Assembly: GCA_963800975.1 (NCBI GenBank)
Contig: CAWDDB010000014.1
Location: 372,001-436,000, forward strand
Origin: JALYGY01 sp963800975
GTDB lineage: Bacteria > Actinomycetota > Rubrobacteria > Rubrobacterales > Rubrobacteraceae
DNA length: 64,000 nucleotides
Direction of reading: 5' to 3'
Shown: piece after piece, positions 34,674-43,944 of the stretch
How positions within the stretch are numbered: position 1 is the first letter of the stretch
Layout: the number at the start of each line of letters is the position of its first letter
The notes under the pieces: generated by a model
What the model was told of the DNA's origin: nothing
The model's input: only the letters and a program-made list of their open reading frames with translations
Database searches by the model: none
Translations under genes and position numbers: made by a program

Positions 34674-36658
34674 GTAGACCTCCCATTGTGCTTGACCCGC
34701 CGCGAGACGTGCAGCAGGTACTCTTTGCGGTTGAGCGGGTTGTTGTCCGTCCGCGGCCGAGTCGGGACCTTGCCGCGGACCGGCCGGTAGGAGTCGAACT
34801 CGTACTCCAGCACGCCCTCGCCGCGGGTCATCCCAGGTAGATGTTGCTGCAGCTCGTGTATCAGGGCAGCCGGGATGACGCCCTGCAGCGTGTACGAAGA
34901 GCCGCGCATCTCCTGCGTCTGCGGAACGGCGCGCAGCCGCGAAAGCGCGGACGCCGTCGCCCCGAACGTGTCGGTCGGGATCTCGAGTCGGAAGCGGTTT
35001 ATCGGCTCGCACACCACGGTTCCGGCTTGCTTCAGCGCGCTCATCAAGACCAGCGGCGTCAGCAGCCGGAAGTCCCTCGCGGCGCTTCCAGGCGACGTGT
35101 AGCCGGACTGCGTCATGGTGACCGTGCAGTTGGTAACCCGCCATCCGTAGAGACCCTGATTTAGCGTTCTCCGCACGTAGTCCTCCATCGCTTTCTGGAA
35201 TTCGTCCACCGCCTTGTAGACATAGAGCGGGATCGACCCGACCTCGACCTCCAACCGGAACTGCACTCCGGCGTCGACCGGTGCCGGCTCGACGCGTAGC
35301 CCGACGGTCGCAAGGAACGGGTTGGACTCCGCGTGGAGGATCTCGGAGGCCACACCGGCGCCGACAGGCCGCTCGACGCAGATCGTCGTCGTCTCCCGGA
35401 ACTCGACGTCCAGGCCGTAGCCGTCAGCCAGCGTCGCCCCGATAACCTCCTTCTGCACCTCGCCGTAGAGCGAGACGTATATCTCCTGGCGAACGTCGTC
35501 CTGGCACACGTTGATCAGCGGATCCTGCTCGGCGAGCTGGGCGAGCGCTACGTGCAGCGCGCCCTTGTCTTTGGAGTCGCGGGGAACAACGACCGTCTCC
35601 AGCGTCGGCGGTGCGAAGTAGCTGTGTCCGGAGTCCGAGCGCGGCTCGCCGATCGCGTCGCCAATGTGGACGTCGCCAAGGCCCTTGAGCTTACCTATCT
35701 GGCCAGCGGCGACCGACTCGCGCCGGTCGGACGAGCCGCGCTCGAAGACGCTGATCGCGGTTACCTTTTCCTCGTCCTCGCCGAGCCGCACCCGGTCCCG
35801 TACCCCAAGGGTCCCTGAGAACATACGAACGTAGGCGATCTTCTCCCCCGCGGGACCGCGTTCTACCTTGAAGACCACGCCCGAGACGGGGCCATCGACG
35901 TCGCCTTCGACCGCGGGAAGCAACCGCCCGATGCCAGAGAGCAGCTCGTTCACGCCGGCGCCCGTGATCGCCGAGCCGAAGTACACCGGGTGAACCAGCG
36001 CCTTCCCGGTCTGCGCGGCAAGCTCGCGGCGCAGCCGACCGTACGAGACCGCTCCCTCGTCCTCCACGAACGTGGCGAGAAGCGCGTCGTCGTGGTCCGC
36101 GAGCCGTTCGACTAGCCCCGAGGTAAAGTCCTCGTCGGCCGCGGTGTGCGGCGTGAAACCGGGACCGCGGGTTCCCAGCCCCTCCACCGAGCCCATCGGA
36201 ACGATAGCAGGGGTCAGTTTCTCGCAGATGCTGCGCAGCACCCGGCCGTATTGCGCCCCGGTGCGGTCGATCTTGTTCACGAAGATGAGCGTGGGGATAC
36301 GCAACCGCTGCAGCGTCCGCATCAACACGCGGGTCTGCGGCTGCACGCCCTCGACGGCGGAGATCACCAGCACGGCGCCGTCGAGCACGCTAAGCACCCG
36401 CTCCACCTCGGCGATGAAATCCGGGTGGCCGGGCGTGTCGATCAGGTTGACCGCCACGTCGTCAACAACGAACGACACGACGGCGGACTTGATCGTGATG
36501 CCGCGCTGCTGTTCGAGCGCTAACGAGTCGGTCTGGGTGTTGCCGTCATCGACGCTGCCGATCTCGTCGATGACACCGGCGGCGTGGAGCAGCCGCTCGG
36601 TGAGGGTCGTCTTACCGGCGTCTACATGCGCCAGGATTCCAAGGTTCAAAGTTCGCAC
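34670..36658 (-). CDS. TetM/OtrA-like ribosomal-protection GTPase (EF-G paralogue)
   Basis: A 662-residue translational GTPase. G1 is AHVDAGKTTLTE, G2 RGITIKSA, G3 DTPGHPDF and G4 NKID. Its length and the domain IV segment GYTSPGSAARDFRLLTPLVL resemble the tetracycline ribosomal-protection family, where the matching YSPVSTPADFR loop reaches the drug site, rather than EF-G itself. Proven members are TetM, TetO and OtrA. Environmental actinobacteria carry divergent homologues whose activity is often unproven, so resistance is possible, not shown. ATG 36658 starts the pair with the methyltransferase; no attenuator leader like that of tetM was recognised. Confidence 0.9.
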   Translation of the reverse strand: MRTLNLGILAHVDAGKTTLTERLLHAAGVIDEIGSVDDGNTQTDSLALEQQRGITIKSAVVSFVVDDVAVNLIDTPGHPDFIAEVERVLSVLDGAVLVISAVEGVQPQTRVLMRTLQRLRIPTLIFVNKIDRTGAQYGRVLRSICEKLTPAIVPMGSVEGLGTRGPGFTPHTAADEDFTSGLVERLADHDDALLATFVEDEGAVSYGRLRRELAAQTGKALVHPVYFGSAITGAGVNELLSGIGRLLPAVEGDVDGPVSGVVFKVERGPAGEKIAYVRMFSGTLGVRDRVRLGEDEEKVTAISVFERGSSDRRESVAAGQIGKLKGLGDVHIGDAIGEPRSDSGHSYFAPPTLETVVVPRDSKDKGALHVALAQLAEQDPLINVCQDDVRQEIYVSLYGEVQKEVIGATLADGYGLDVEFRETTTICVERPVGAGVASEILHAESNPFLATVGLRVEPAPVDAGVQFRLEVEVGSIPLYVYKAVDEFQKAMEDYVRRTLNQGLYGWRVTNCTVTMTQSGYTSPGSAARDFRLLTPLVLMSALKQAGTVVCEPINRFRLEIPTDTFGATASALSRLRAVPQTQEMRGSSYTLQGVIPAALIHELQQHLPGMTRGEGVLEYEFDSYRPVRGKVPTRPRTDNNPLNRKEYLLHVSRRVKHNGRST

Positions 36659-36929
36659 GGAGCTTCATGTCCTTCAAGTAGGCGGTAGTTCCCCTCTGGA
36701 TAGACATGAAAGCTCGGCGCATTTTCTTCTCCCTGGTAGACCGGCCGACCTTCAGGAGTGTAGCAGAAGGCCGCCGCGAAGGGACGGGATTACTCCGGTA
36801 AGACGGGCGCCATGGGGTCAGGACGATGAGGCTCCGGAAAGGACGTCGGGGCGGCCGGGATCAACGCCGCTCCATACGCCCCACCTCAAACTTGGGCACC
36901 GCGAGTCTGCCATTCCTTGCGCAGGGAAA

Positions 36930-38111
36930 CTAGTAGAAGACGTTGTTCTTGAGCTTGTAGTAGGCGCGGTAGTAGTAAGGTTCGAGGCGATACCAGGCCG
37001 CGGCGAGCCGTGGGCTCACGGGCAGGTCCTTGCAGCCAAGGAACTCGACGACGTCCCCGCCGAACCCCAGCTTGAACTTGTAGACGCCGTAATAGGGATC
37101 GTCCTCCCTGCGGTCCTCTGGCTTCGGTGCCCCCACGAAATCGCACTGGGTTATCCCACGCCGCTTGGCCCAGCGCATCACCTCCCACTGCAAGAGGTAG
37201 TTGCCCTGCAGCTTTCTTTTCTCCTTGCCGGAGGCGCCGTGCATGAACCAGAGCTTGTCGCCGAAGGTGAAAACGAAGGCCCCGGAGAGAGGTGTGCCCT
37301 CGTGGTACGCGAAGAAGAAGTGGCCCCGGCCAGCGTCGTGCGTGGTCCGCATCATCTCGCGCAGGTACCCCTGTGGTCTCCTGTTGGTGAATCCCTCCTT
37401 GGCCCTCTCCAGGTCCTCCATCCAGCCGAAGAGGGTGTCGAAGGCCCACGAGAAGTCCTCGCACTCCGAGACCTCCACGCCCTTGCGGTTCGCCAGGTTG
37501 ATGTTGTAGCGGGTGGTCTTGCCCTTCTTGCTCTTGGCGCTCATCGTGTCGAGGATCTCTTCCTCCGACCCGGAGAGGTCCGTCACGATGGTGTTGGCGA
37601 AGTTAAGGTCGTAGCGGGCGTCGCGGAAGCCGAGTTCCTGCAGCTGCTGCTCGACGTCGGTTCGGCTTCGCGGGACCTCCGGCTCTATCTTGAGGGTGTG
37701 GACGCGCTCGCGCCGGGCGAGGGCCACCACCCCGTCGAAGAAGGCCCTTACGGCCTGGTCGTCGTCCCAGGGCAACCAGGGCCCCTTGGTGCAGTACATG
37801 AGTCGTCCCGGGACGGGCGTGGTGTCGTAGAGCAAGAATTGCCCGGCACCGATCACCCCGCCGTCCTCGAGCGCAACGCGCACGGGTCTCCAGCCAAGGC
37901 CGCGCTTGAACTCCCCCCACGCGTGGCTCTGCAGAACGTGCCCGCCTCCGGGGGCTTTCTCCAACCACTCGTCCCAGGTCGCGGGAGGGACGTTTCCTAC
38001 CTCCCTCACCGAGTACGGACCGACGCGCTGACCTGCCCGCACGGTCACGAGGTCCCCTTCTCCCGGTACGACCGGGACAACGTCCCACGCGTTTCGGGAG
38101 ACCCGCAACAC
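36930..38111 (-). CDS. FemAB/FemX-like aminoacyltransferase
   Basis: A 393-residue protein with the duplicated GNAT fold of the FemABX family. These enzymes add amino acids from aminoacyl-tRNA to the lipid II stem peptide, at the inner face of the membrane. Visible segments are HVLQSHAWGEFKRGLGWRP, YCTKGPWLPWDD, TMSAKSKKGKTTRYNI and YGVYKFKLGFGGDVVEFLG, the last being the usual C-terminal motif. No coiled-coil insertion is evident. It is 10 bases downstream of the GNAT-like gene, so the two form a unit. Peptidoglycan bridge formation is the usual role, though some members act on other acceptors. Confidence 0.88.
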   Translation of the reverse strand: MLRVSRNAWDVVPVVPGEGDLVTVRAGQRVGPYSVREVGNVPPATWDEWLEKAPGGGHVLQSHAWGEFKRGLGWRPVRVALEDGGVIGAGQFLLYDTTPVPGRLMYCTKGPWLPWDDDQAVRAFFDGVVALARRERVHTLKIEPEVPRSRTDVEQQLQELGFRDARYDLNFANTIVTDLSGSEEEILDTMSAKSKKGKTTRYNINLANRKGVEVSECEDFSWAFDTLFGWMEDLERAKEGFTNRRPQGYLREMMRTTHDAGRGHFFFAYHEGTPLSGAFVFTFGDKLWFMHGASGKEKRKLQGNYLLQWEVMRWAKRRGITQCDFVGAPKPEDRREDDPYYGVYKFKLGFGGDVVEFLGCKDLPVSPRLAAAWYRLEPYYYRAYYKLKNNVFY

Positions 38112-38121
38112 CGGTATGCCC

Positions 38122-39348
38122 TCATCGTATCCAGAAGGTCGCCTCGCCGTCGCCCACGGCGTATGACCAGTTGCTCGGGTCCCTGCCCAACGCGTGCAGG
38201 TTCTCGTCCTCGAACCTTACGAGCAGCCAGTTGCCCCTACCCTCGCGTTGGAAGAACCCCAGGCGTCTCAGGTCCTCCGAACCCGGGGTGGTCGGAGACG
38301 GCATGAAACGGTAACGAATGATGTGCGCGCCCTCGCCCCTGAAGTACCGCACCGACTCGCGCAGGAGGGCCCGGGCGACCTCCCGTCGCCCTGGCAGCGT
38401 GGTCAGGTCCAGGACGAAGCCGTCCTCGCCCGTGAACAGGGTCTTGAGGACCACGTAGCCAATGAGGCTACCACCATCCCTGACGAAAAGTACCTTGACC
38501 GGATGCTGCGGGGAGCCCGGTCCGTAGCGCCACCTCAAGAAAGCCGAGTCCTTCTCGGGAACACACGGGACGACCGACGCGATCTTCTCGAAGAGCTCGT
38601 CGAAAGCGGCGTCGAACCCGTCGGCTTCTTCCACTACGAGAGGTTTTCCTTTGCCGTCCACACCGTATCCCCTGCTCAGGGTCTCGTCCAGAGCACCGAG
38701 GGTACGGTTGAGCGCTACCTTGACCGGCCCGGGGATCGGCGCGCGAGGGCGCGGGGGCGAGATCTCCGATTGCTCGTCCATCCCAACCTGGGGCGAGGTG
38801 CCGGCACCGTCGGGAGAAGTGTAGCCCCTGGCGGGTGCGTAGTAGGACGGCAGGTTCAAGGCGCGCCTTACCGGACCAGGGACAGGCGGCACGGGCAGCC
38901 TGGAGACGTTCAGTAGCTTCGCGGCGTAACTAAGCTCGCCAGCCACCTCCGCGCCCAGGCGCGTCTCGACCGTGATCACGGCCGGCACCATGTCGCACGC
39001 CACGAAGTTCTTCGTAGCGCGAAAGTATCGGCGCATCAAAGACAGCGCTTGGAAGCCGTAGCCGGGCAGGACCATGTAGTCTCCCGGCGTGTGCGCGACC
39101 AACCTGTGGCCACCTACCCGATAGTGCTGGGGCAGGGCGTTGAGATGGCCTACCACCTTGCCGTCCTCCGTCTCCGCAACCCACCGCCGCACCTGGTCGC
39201 CCAGAGGATGGGACCGGTGCCAGCGGTACAGGTGCTCATAGAATTCCTTGTTCCGGACCTCCGGGAAGTTAGGGTAGGCGGCGATGCGCAAGTCCGCGAC
39301 CAAGGCGTCGGACTCGTCCCTTCCCATCTCGCGTACTTTCGCCTTCAT
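38122..39348 (-). CDS. GNAT-fold acyltransferase-like protein
   Basis: A 408-residue protein. The N-terminal part (WHRSHPLGDQVRRWVAETED, KVVGHLNALPQHYRV, GYGFQALSLMRRYF) has the strand-turn-helix order of a GNAT acetyltransferase. A Pro-rich linker with PPVPGPVRRALNLP follows, then a second GNAT-like half (PVKVLFVRDGGSLIGYVVLK, LDLTTLPGRREVARALL). This double-GNAT plan resembles Fem-type enzymes, which agrees with the coupled FemAB-like gene. The acceptor is unknown; a cell-envelope role is inferred from the neighbour only. Confidence 0.75.
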   Translation of the reverse strand: MKAKVREMGRDESDALVADLRIAAYPNFPEVRNKEFYEHLYRWHRSHPLGDQVRRWVAETEDGKVVGHLNALPQHYRVGGHRLVAHTPGDYMVLPGYGFQALSLMRRYFRATKNFVACDMVPAVITVETRLGAEVAGELSYAAKLLNVSRLPVPPVPGPVRRALNLPSYYAPARGYTSPDGAGTSPQVGMDEQSEISPPRPRAPIPGPVKVALNRTLGALDETLSRGYGVDGKGKPLVVEEADGFDAAFDELFEKIASVVPCVPEKDSAFLRWRYGPGSPQHPVKVLFVRDGGSLIGYVVLKTLFTGEDGFVLDLTTLPGRREVARALLRESVRYFRGEGAHIIRYRFMPSPTTPGSEDLRRLGFFQREGRGNWLLVRFEDENLHALGRDPSNWSYAVGDGEATFWIR

Positions 39349-39640
39349 GCCTGCGATTACGGGTTTTTCCCGGGTCCACGCACGGGCTGGATCAAGATCT
39401 CACCTCTTTGATCGGACCGGCCGCCGATGGGTCTGGCACCGCTTTTGGCCACCTCGGCCACCGTTCGCGTCGCTCCCTTGCAACCGACGCGCGCCAGTGT
39501 ACCACTTTGTACCGCACATACAGGGGTCGTGCACGGATCGTCTAGCCGGAAGCCAGCGGCAGTGTTGGCACACGCATCCCGGGCGGGATCCGATCTCCCC
39601 TCAACCTGACGTATCGCGACGTCTGCCTGAGGGCCGCGTG

Positions 39641-40294
39641 CTAATCGGGTGCGTCAAGCAGCTTCAACAGCCACGCCTGGGTAAAATCTTCGGCCGTCTC
39701 GAAGGCCCCGGCTTCGCGGAGCGTCTCGGGGCTCTGGGTGGAGGCGATGCCGACGGTCTCGATGCCGGCCCCCACGGCCGAGGCTATGCCGGACGTCGAG
39801 TCCTCGAAAGCCAGGGCCTCTTCAGGCAAGACTTCGAGCCTCTCGAGCGCCGCCTCGTAGGGGGCGGGGTCCGGCTTCACGCGCCCGACATCTTCGGAGA
39901 GCACTATCTGATCGAAGGCTTCCTGCAGCTCGAGTACAAGCAGGACCGCCTGGGTGTTCTCGGCGGGGGCGTTGGTAACGAGGGCAAGCAAAAGGCCCCG
40001 GCGTCGACCCTCCCGCATGAATGCGAGGAGCCCGGGCAGGGGCTCGAGATCTTGCGTCCGCTCGCGGAAGCTGGCCTCCTTGGCGTCTGCGAGGACGCTC
40101 CGGTCCTCGGCGGGGAGGGCAGGAAGGAGATCCTCGATGACCTCGAGGTTGTTGCGGCCGCTGATCCTCGCTCTGTAGAGCCCTTCGTCTACCTCGACGC
40201 CGTGCGGGCGCAGCACCTCGACCCACGTCGGCAGGTGCAGCGAGTCGGTCTCGGCCAGGGTGCCGTCCAGGTCGAAGAGGAGCGCCCGGTACAC
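39641..40294 (-). CDS. HAD-superfamily hydrolase (beta-phosphoglucomutase-like)
   Basis: A 217-residue HAD enzyme with a helical C1 cap. Motif I is LFDLDGTLAETDSLH, motif II the Thr in LALVTNAP, motif III the Lys in VGRVKPDPAPYE, and motif IV EDSTSGIASAVGAGI. Relatives dephosphorylate sugar phosphates or isomerise beta-glucose-1-phosphate. The start GTG 40294 lies seven bases after the stop of the membrane protein gene. Confidence 0.9.
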   Translation of the reverse strand: MYRALLFDLDGTLAETDSLHLPTWVEVLRPHGVEVDEGLYRARISGRNNLEVIEDLLPALPAEDRSVLADAKEASFRERTQDLEPLPGLLAFMREGRRRGLLLALVTNAPAENTQAVLLVLELQEAFDQIVLSEDVGRVKPDPAPYEAALERLEVLPEEALAFEDSTSGIASAVGAGIETVGIASTQSPETLREAGAFETAEDFTQAWLLKLLDAPD

Positions 40295-40300
40295 GAGTAC

Positions 40301-40660
40301 CTAGCCCCCGTAGAGGAACATGTTGAGGGCGCGCGTGACGATGAGCAACGCCCCGACGTAGAGCAGCAGGAACAGGTGCCCGCGCTCGCGCCCTTTGCGC
40401 AGGGGGCTCGTCTTGTACTCGGCCATCCCGAGCAGGAGGGCCAGCGCGCACAGGCCCCACACCCAGTAGTAGGCGAAGTAGCGGGCGAAGTCGCCGGGAT
40501 AGGGCCGCAAGGTCGCCCAGAGGAACGCAAGCGAGACGAAGGCCGCGAGGGAGAGCGTCGCGACGAAGAGCACCCGGTTGGAGCGTCGGCGCCGCCCCCA
40601 GGCCAGCCACCCGGTAAGGATTCCTACCCCGCTGCGCGTACCGGTGTTCATGGTATCCAT
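40301..40660 (-). CDS. Small membrane protein of unknown function (119 aa)
   Basis: Three hydrophobic helices are visible (VLFVATLSLAAFVSLAFLWA, YFAYYWVWGLCALALLLGMA and LFLLLYVGALLIVTRALNMF), joined by basic loops such as RRRRSNR and RKGRERG that favour a cytoplasmic N-terminus. No family is recognised. The HAD gene begins six bases after its stop, so the two are probably co-transcribed. Confidence 0.75.
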   Translation of the reverse strand: MDTMNTGTRSGVGILTGWLAWGRRRRSNRVLFVATLSLAAFVSLAFLWATLRPYPGDFARYFAYYWVWGLCALALLLGMAEYKTSPLRKGRERGHLFLLLYVGALLIVTRALNMFLYGG

Positions 40661-40703
40661 GTTAGCAGCCGGCTGCTAATCGCCGGTAAACGGGTTCGCA
40701 CCC

Positions 40704-41183
40704 TCAACTCACCGCGATCACCCTCCCGCCGGTGATCTCCGGCAGTCGGCCTGGCTCCAGCCCGAACACCGCGTGCGTATGTCCCGCCGCTGCCCAGACT
40801 TCCCCCTCGAGCAGCAGGTCTTCGTCCACGAAGGTCACGAGCTGCTCGGCGTGGCCCAGGGGCGGCACGCCGCCGATGGCGAACCCCGTCTTCTCGCGCA
40901 CGTAGGCGGCGTCGGCCATCCGAACCGGCTCAGACACCAGGTCCGAGATCTTCCCCTCGTCAACCCGGGTTGCGCCGCCCGCGAGGACGAGGACGGGCCT
41001 CCCCGTTCGCTCGCCCCTGAACACCAGAGACTTGACGATCTGCTCCACCCTGACGCCGAGCGCGTCCGCCGCCTCCGCGGCGCTCCTTGCGGTCCTTTCC
41101 GGCTCGACGATGCGGGGAGCCAGGCCCCGCTCCTCAAGCGCCTCCCGCACCCTCTTCACACCCGGATGCGCCTCCAGCCCCAC
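40704..41183 (-). CDS. YbaK/EbsC-family aminoacyl-tRNA deacylase
   Basis: A 159-residue editing-domain protein that hydrolyses mischarged aminoacyl-tRNA, classically Cys-tRNAPro or Ala-tRNAPro. The central lysine is in QIVKSLVFRG; AIGGVPPLGH is the conserved substrate loop and VLVLAGGATRVDEGKI the core strand. It stands free, not fused to ProRS. The start at 41183 is 32 bases from the MFS stop upstream. Confidence 0.9.
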   Translation of the reverse strand: MGLEAHPGVKRVREALEERGLAPRIVEPERTARSAAEAADALGVRVEQIVKSLVFRGERTGRPVLVLAGGATRVDEGKISDLVSEPVRMADAAYVREKTGFAIGGVPPLGHAEQLVTFVDEDLLLEGEVWAAAGHTHAVFGLEPGRLPEITGGRVIAVS

Positions 41184-41215
41184 GCTCGCCTCCTACCTCG
41201 CCGCTTCCAAGGGGC

Positions 41216-42385
41216 TCATGATGCCCCATCCGCCCTTATCCCGGGGATAAGGGCGACCATCGCGACGAGCAGCGCCGCGCAGAAGAGATACGTCCAGGCG
41301 AAACCGGCGAGCCCGACGACAAACCCGAAGAGCAGGGCGCCGGTGCCGGTGCCGGCGTCGAAGGCGAAGTTCCACAACGTGCTCCCCAGCCCGTACTCTC
41401 CCTTGGGGACGCGCTGCATCGTGAGCAGCAGGGTCGCGTTCTGAAGCGCTCCGAACCCGGCGCCGAAGAGCAGCGCGCCGCCGAGCAGGGCGTAGCCTTG
41501 CGCGGACAGGGCCGCCAACCCGAGCGCGGCGCAAAGGAGCCCGGGAACGAGCAGGACGCCAGGGCTCCGGCGATCCCCGACGCGTCCGGCCCACCAGCGG
41601 GAAAGCGTGGAGGAGAGGCCAAGGAGGAGAAGGGCCGTCGCGGCCGAGAAGAGGCCGGTCTCGGGCGCGGAGAGGGGCAGGAAGGTCACGATCACGCCGG
41701 AGGCCGCGGTGCACGTGGAGAAGAGCAGGAAGATACGCAGCAGCGCGGGACGCTCGATCACGATCCGCAGGCCCGCGCTCTCCCCCACCTCGCGTTGGGC
41801 CGGAAAGGATGTTCCCAGAGCGACGAGGGACGCGACGAGGGACGCAGAGGCCCCCAGGACGAAGGCCGGCGCGAAGCCGTAGCGCTGCACGACCCAGAGG
41901 CTCAATGCCCCGCAGAAGATCGTGGGCAGCGAGATTGCGACGCCGAAGATCCCGAGCGCCTCCCCTCTTCGTCCTGGCGGGGCGAGCTCCGTGACGAGGG
42001 CGACGAGGACCACGATGGCAGCGCCGAACCCGAGACCACGCACGAAGGTGACGGCGAGGATGACCGGCAGCGCCTCCAGTAGCCCGTACAGAAACGCCGG
42101 CGCGCCCAGCAGAAAGAGCCCCGCGACGAGCATGGTCCGGTAGCCGAAACGCGCCAGGAGGCGCGGCATCCCGAGCTGGGCGAGCGCGGTCGAGAGCATC
42201 AGCGCCGCCGTGGCGGCCCCCGCGCCCGCGTTGCCGCCGCCCGCCCTCTCGGCGTAGAGCGGCACGACCGAGAGGAGCAGGTAGAGGCCGACTATCGTGA
42301 GAAACGAGGTGAGCAGAACCGGGACCATAGGCCCAAACCCACGAAAGCCCGCCCTGGGCTCTGCCTCGTCTCTCCGGCCAAACAC
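41216..42385 (-). CDS. MFS transporter (exporter-like)
   Basis: A 389-residue protein with about twelve hydrophobic helices and the motif A-like turn LARFGYRTMLVAGL after helix 2. The GTG start at 42385 diverges from a second MFS gene across 37 bases. It resembles drug- or arabinose-efflux type facilitators; the substrate is unknown. Confidence 0.88.
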   Translation of the reverse strand: MFGRRDEAEPRAGFRGFGPMVPVLLTSFLTIVGLYLLLSVVPLYAERAGGGNAGAGAATAALMLSTALAQLGMPRLLARFGYRTMLVAGLFLLGAPAFLYGLLEALPVILAVTFVRGLGFGAAIVVLVALVTELAPPGRRGEALGIFGVAISLPTIFCGALSLWVVQRYGFAPAFVLGASASLVASLVALGTSFPAQREVGESAGLRIVIERPALLRIFLLFSTCTAASGVIVTFLPLSAPETGLFSAATALLLLGLSSTLSRWWAGRVGDRRSPGVLLVPGLLCAALGLAALSAQGYALLGGALLFGAGFGALQNATLLLTMQRVPKGEYGLGSTLWNFAFDAGTGTGALLFGFVVGLAGFAWTYLFCAALLVAMVALIPGIRADGAS

Positions 42386-42410
42386 CCGCTGAATTGTACC
42401 GGCCCGGCGT

Positions 42411-42416
42411 TAGAAT
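42411..42416 (+). promoter_or_regulatory. Candidate -10 element of a leaderless transcript
   Basis: TAGAAT lies six bases before ATG 42423 and there is no Shine-Dalgarno sequence. A -10 box so close to the start codon is the pattern of leaderless mRNAs, common in actinobacteria. No convincing -35 at 17 bases is seen (TTGTAC lies only 11 bases upstream). Confidence 0.35.
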
Positions 42417-42422
42417 ATCGTC

Positions 42423-43562
42423 ATGCGCCGTCTGCTGGCACTCACCTGCGCCATTGTCCTGGTGGACACCGTCTTCTACGCAGCCCCTACCCCGCTCCTC
42501 CCGTACTTCTCCGAGGAGTTCGGCCTCTCCAAGGGCCAGGTCGGGTTGCTCACCGGGGCGTTCGGGGCCGGCGTGCTCGTGGGCTCCGCGCCGGGCGGCT
42601 ACCTGGCGTCGAGAGCCGGCGTCAGGGCAACGGCCGTGATAGGACTCGCCACGATGGCCCTGACCAGCCTGGTGTTCGGCTTCGCTGGCGAGGCATGGGT
42701 TCTCGTGCTTGCCCGGTTCGCGGGTGGCGTCGGGAGCGCGCTGTCGTGGGTCGCGGCGTTCACCTGGCTCGTCGCGCGGGCGCCGGAAGAGCGGCGGGGA
42801 GAGATGATCGGCCTTATGCTGAGCGCCGCCGTCGTCGGCACCCTGCTCGGGCCGGTGCTCGGCAGCGCCGCGGCGGTCGTGGGCGTCCTCCCGGCCTTCG
42901 CCGGGGTCGCCGGCGGGGGGTTCCTGATCCTGGCCTGGGCGGCCGTGGAGCCAGCGCCCGCGCCAACCGGCCAACAGCCGTTCTTCGGGGCTCTCCGTAC
43001 CGTGGCGCGTCCCGCACTTCTGGTCGGCCTCTGGTTCATCGTTCTGCCGCCCCTGCTGGACAGCGTTCTGGTCGTGCTCGTGCCCCTGAGGTTGGACGTG
43101 CTGGGGTGGGGCGCCGTGGCTGTGGGGGCTGTGTTCCTCGTCGGCGCCGTTTTCGAAGCCGGCGTCCACCCGTTGCTCGGGCGCTGGACCGACCGTAGCG
43201 GCTACCGGGGTCCCGTCCTGGTCGGCTTGCTCGCCTCGGTCGGCATCCTGCTCCTCTTGCCGTGGGTGTCGAACCCCTGGCTTCTGGGGTTGCTCGTCGT
43301 GCTGGCCATCGGCGCTTTCAACTCGCCGCTGACCCCCGGCACCGCGCTCTTCTCCCGCGGCACCGAGATGGCGGGCATGGATCAGGCCGCGTCCTTCGCC
43401 GTTACCAACTTCGCCTGGGCCTCGGGCTACGCGGTTGGCGCGCCCCTGGGCGGAGCCCTGGCCGACCTGAGCGGCGACGCCTTCGCCTACCTGTCACTCG
43501 CGGTCGTCTGCGTCATCACGATATCGGTTATCGGCTATCGAAGGGAAGAGGCCAAAGGTTAG
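42423..43562 (+). CDS. MFS transporter (exporter-like)
   Basis: A 379-residue facilitator with about twelve helices. The segments LLTGAFGAGVLVGSAPGGYL and LARFAGGVGSALSWVAAFTW are typical of drug-efflux and metabolite-efflux MFS helices 2 and 4. It is probably read from a leaderless mRNA. The stop overlaps the end of the convergent GlcG-like gene by four bases. The neighbouring divergent MFS gene is a distinct protein, not a duplicate by eye. Confidence 0.88.
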   Translation: MRRLLALTCAIVLVDTVFYAAPTPLLPYFSEEFGLSKGQVGLLTGAFGAGVLVGSAPGGYLASRAGVRATAVIGLATMALTSLVFGFAGEAWVLVLARFAGGVGSALSWVAAFTWLVARAPEERRGEMIGLMLSAAVVGTLLGPVLGSAAAVVGVLPAFAGVAGGGFLILAWAAVEPAPAPTGQQPFFGALRTVARPALLVGLWFIVLPPLLDSVLVVLVPLRLDVLGWGAVAVGAVFLVGAVFEAGVHPLLGRWTDRSGYRGPVLVGLLASVGILLLLPWVSNPWLLGLLVVLAIGAFNSPLTPGTALFSRGTEMAGMDQAASFAVTNFAWASGYAVGAPLGGALADLSGDAFAYLSLAVVCVITISVIGYRREEAKG

Positions 43563-43885
43563 CCGAAGGCGCCCACGCCCGCCTCGGCGACCTCCTGGTC
43601 CTGATCCACCGTTCCGCCGCTCACGCCGACGGAGCCGACGACCTCGCCCTCGCGCATGAGCGGGATGCTGCCGCCGAAGATCACGATCCGGCCACCGTTG
43701 GTGGTGTTGATGCCGAATAGCGGCTGCCCTGGCTGCGCCATGCCACCCAACTCCTCCGTGGATATCCCCAGCGAAGCCGCAGTGAACGCCTTGTCTATCG
43801 CGACTTCTATGCTCGCGAGCCAGGCCTCCTCCATGCGGCCGAAGGCCTTCAGGTTGCCGCCCACCTCCGCCACCGCTATGTTCAT
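43559..43885 (-). CDS. GlcG/HbpS-like protein, probably N-terminally truncated
   Basis: A 108-residue heme-degrading/GlcG-family domain: MNIAVAEVGGNLKAFGRMEE, KAFTAASLGIST, GGRIVIFGGSIPL and VGSVGVSGGTVDQDQEVA match the family core. Full-length members have about 30 further residues (a first helix) before the VPMNIAVVD strand. Here ATG 43885 begins exactly at that strand with no ribosome site, so the 5' end seems lost. The next upstream gene is also a fragment. Confidence 0.65.
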   Translation of the reverse strand: MNIAVAEVGGNLKAFGRMEEAWLASIEVAIDKAFTAASLGISTEELGGMAQPGQPLFGINTTNGGRIVIFGGSIPLMREGEVVGSVGVSGGTVDQDQEVAEAGVGAFG

Positions 43886-43944
43886 CGGCTGGCCGGCGAG
43901 GGCCGGGGAGGCGTTCCGCGGCCCGAATCGTCAACCGCGGCTGT

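Noticed and set aside
36072..38306. 744-codon plus-strand open frame opposite the TetM-like and FemAB-like genes
   Set aside because: It spans two well-supported minus-strand genes and the gap between them, has no ribosome site or domain, and shows the composition of antisense shadows.
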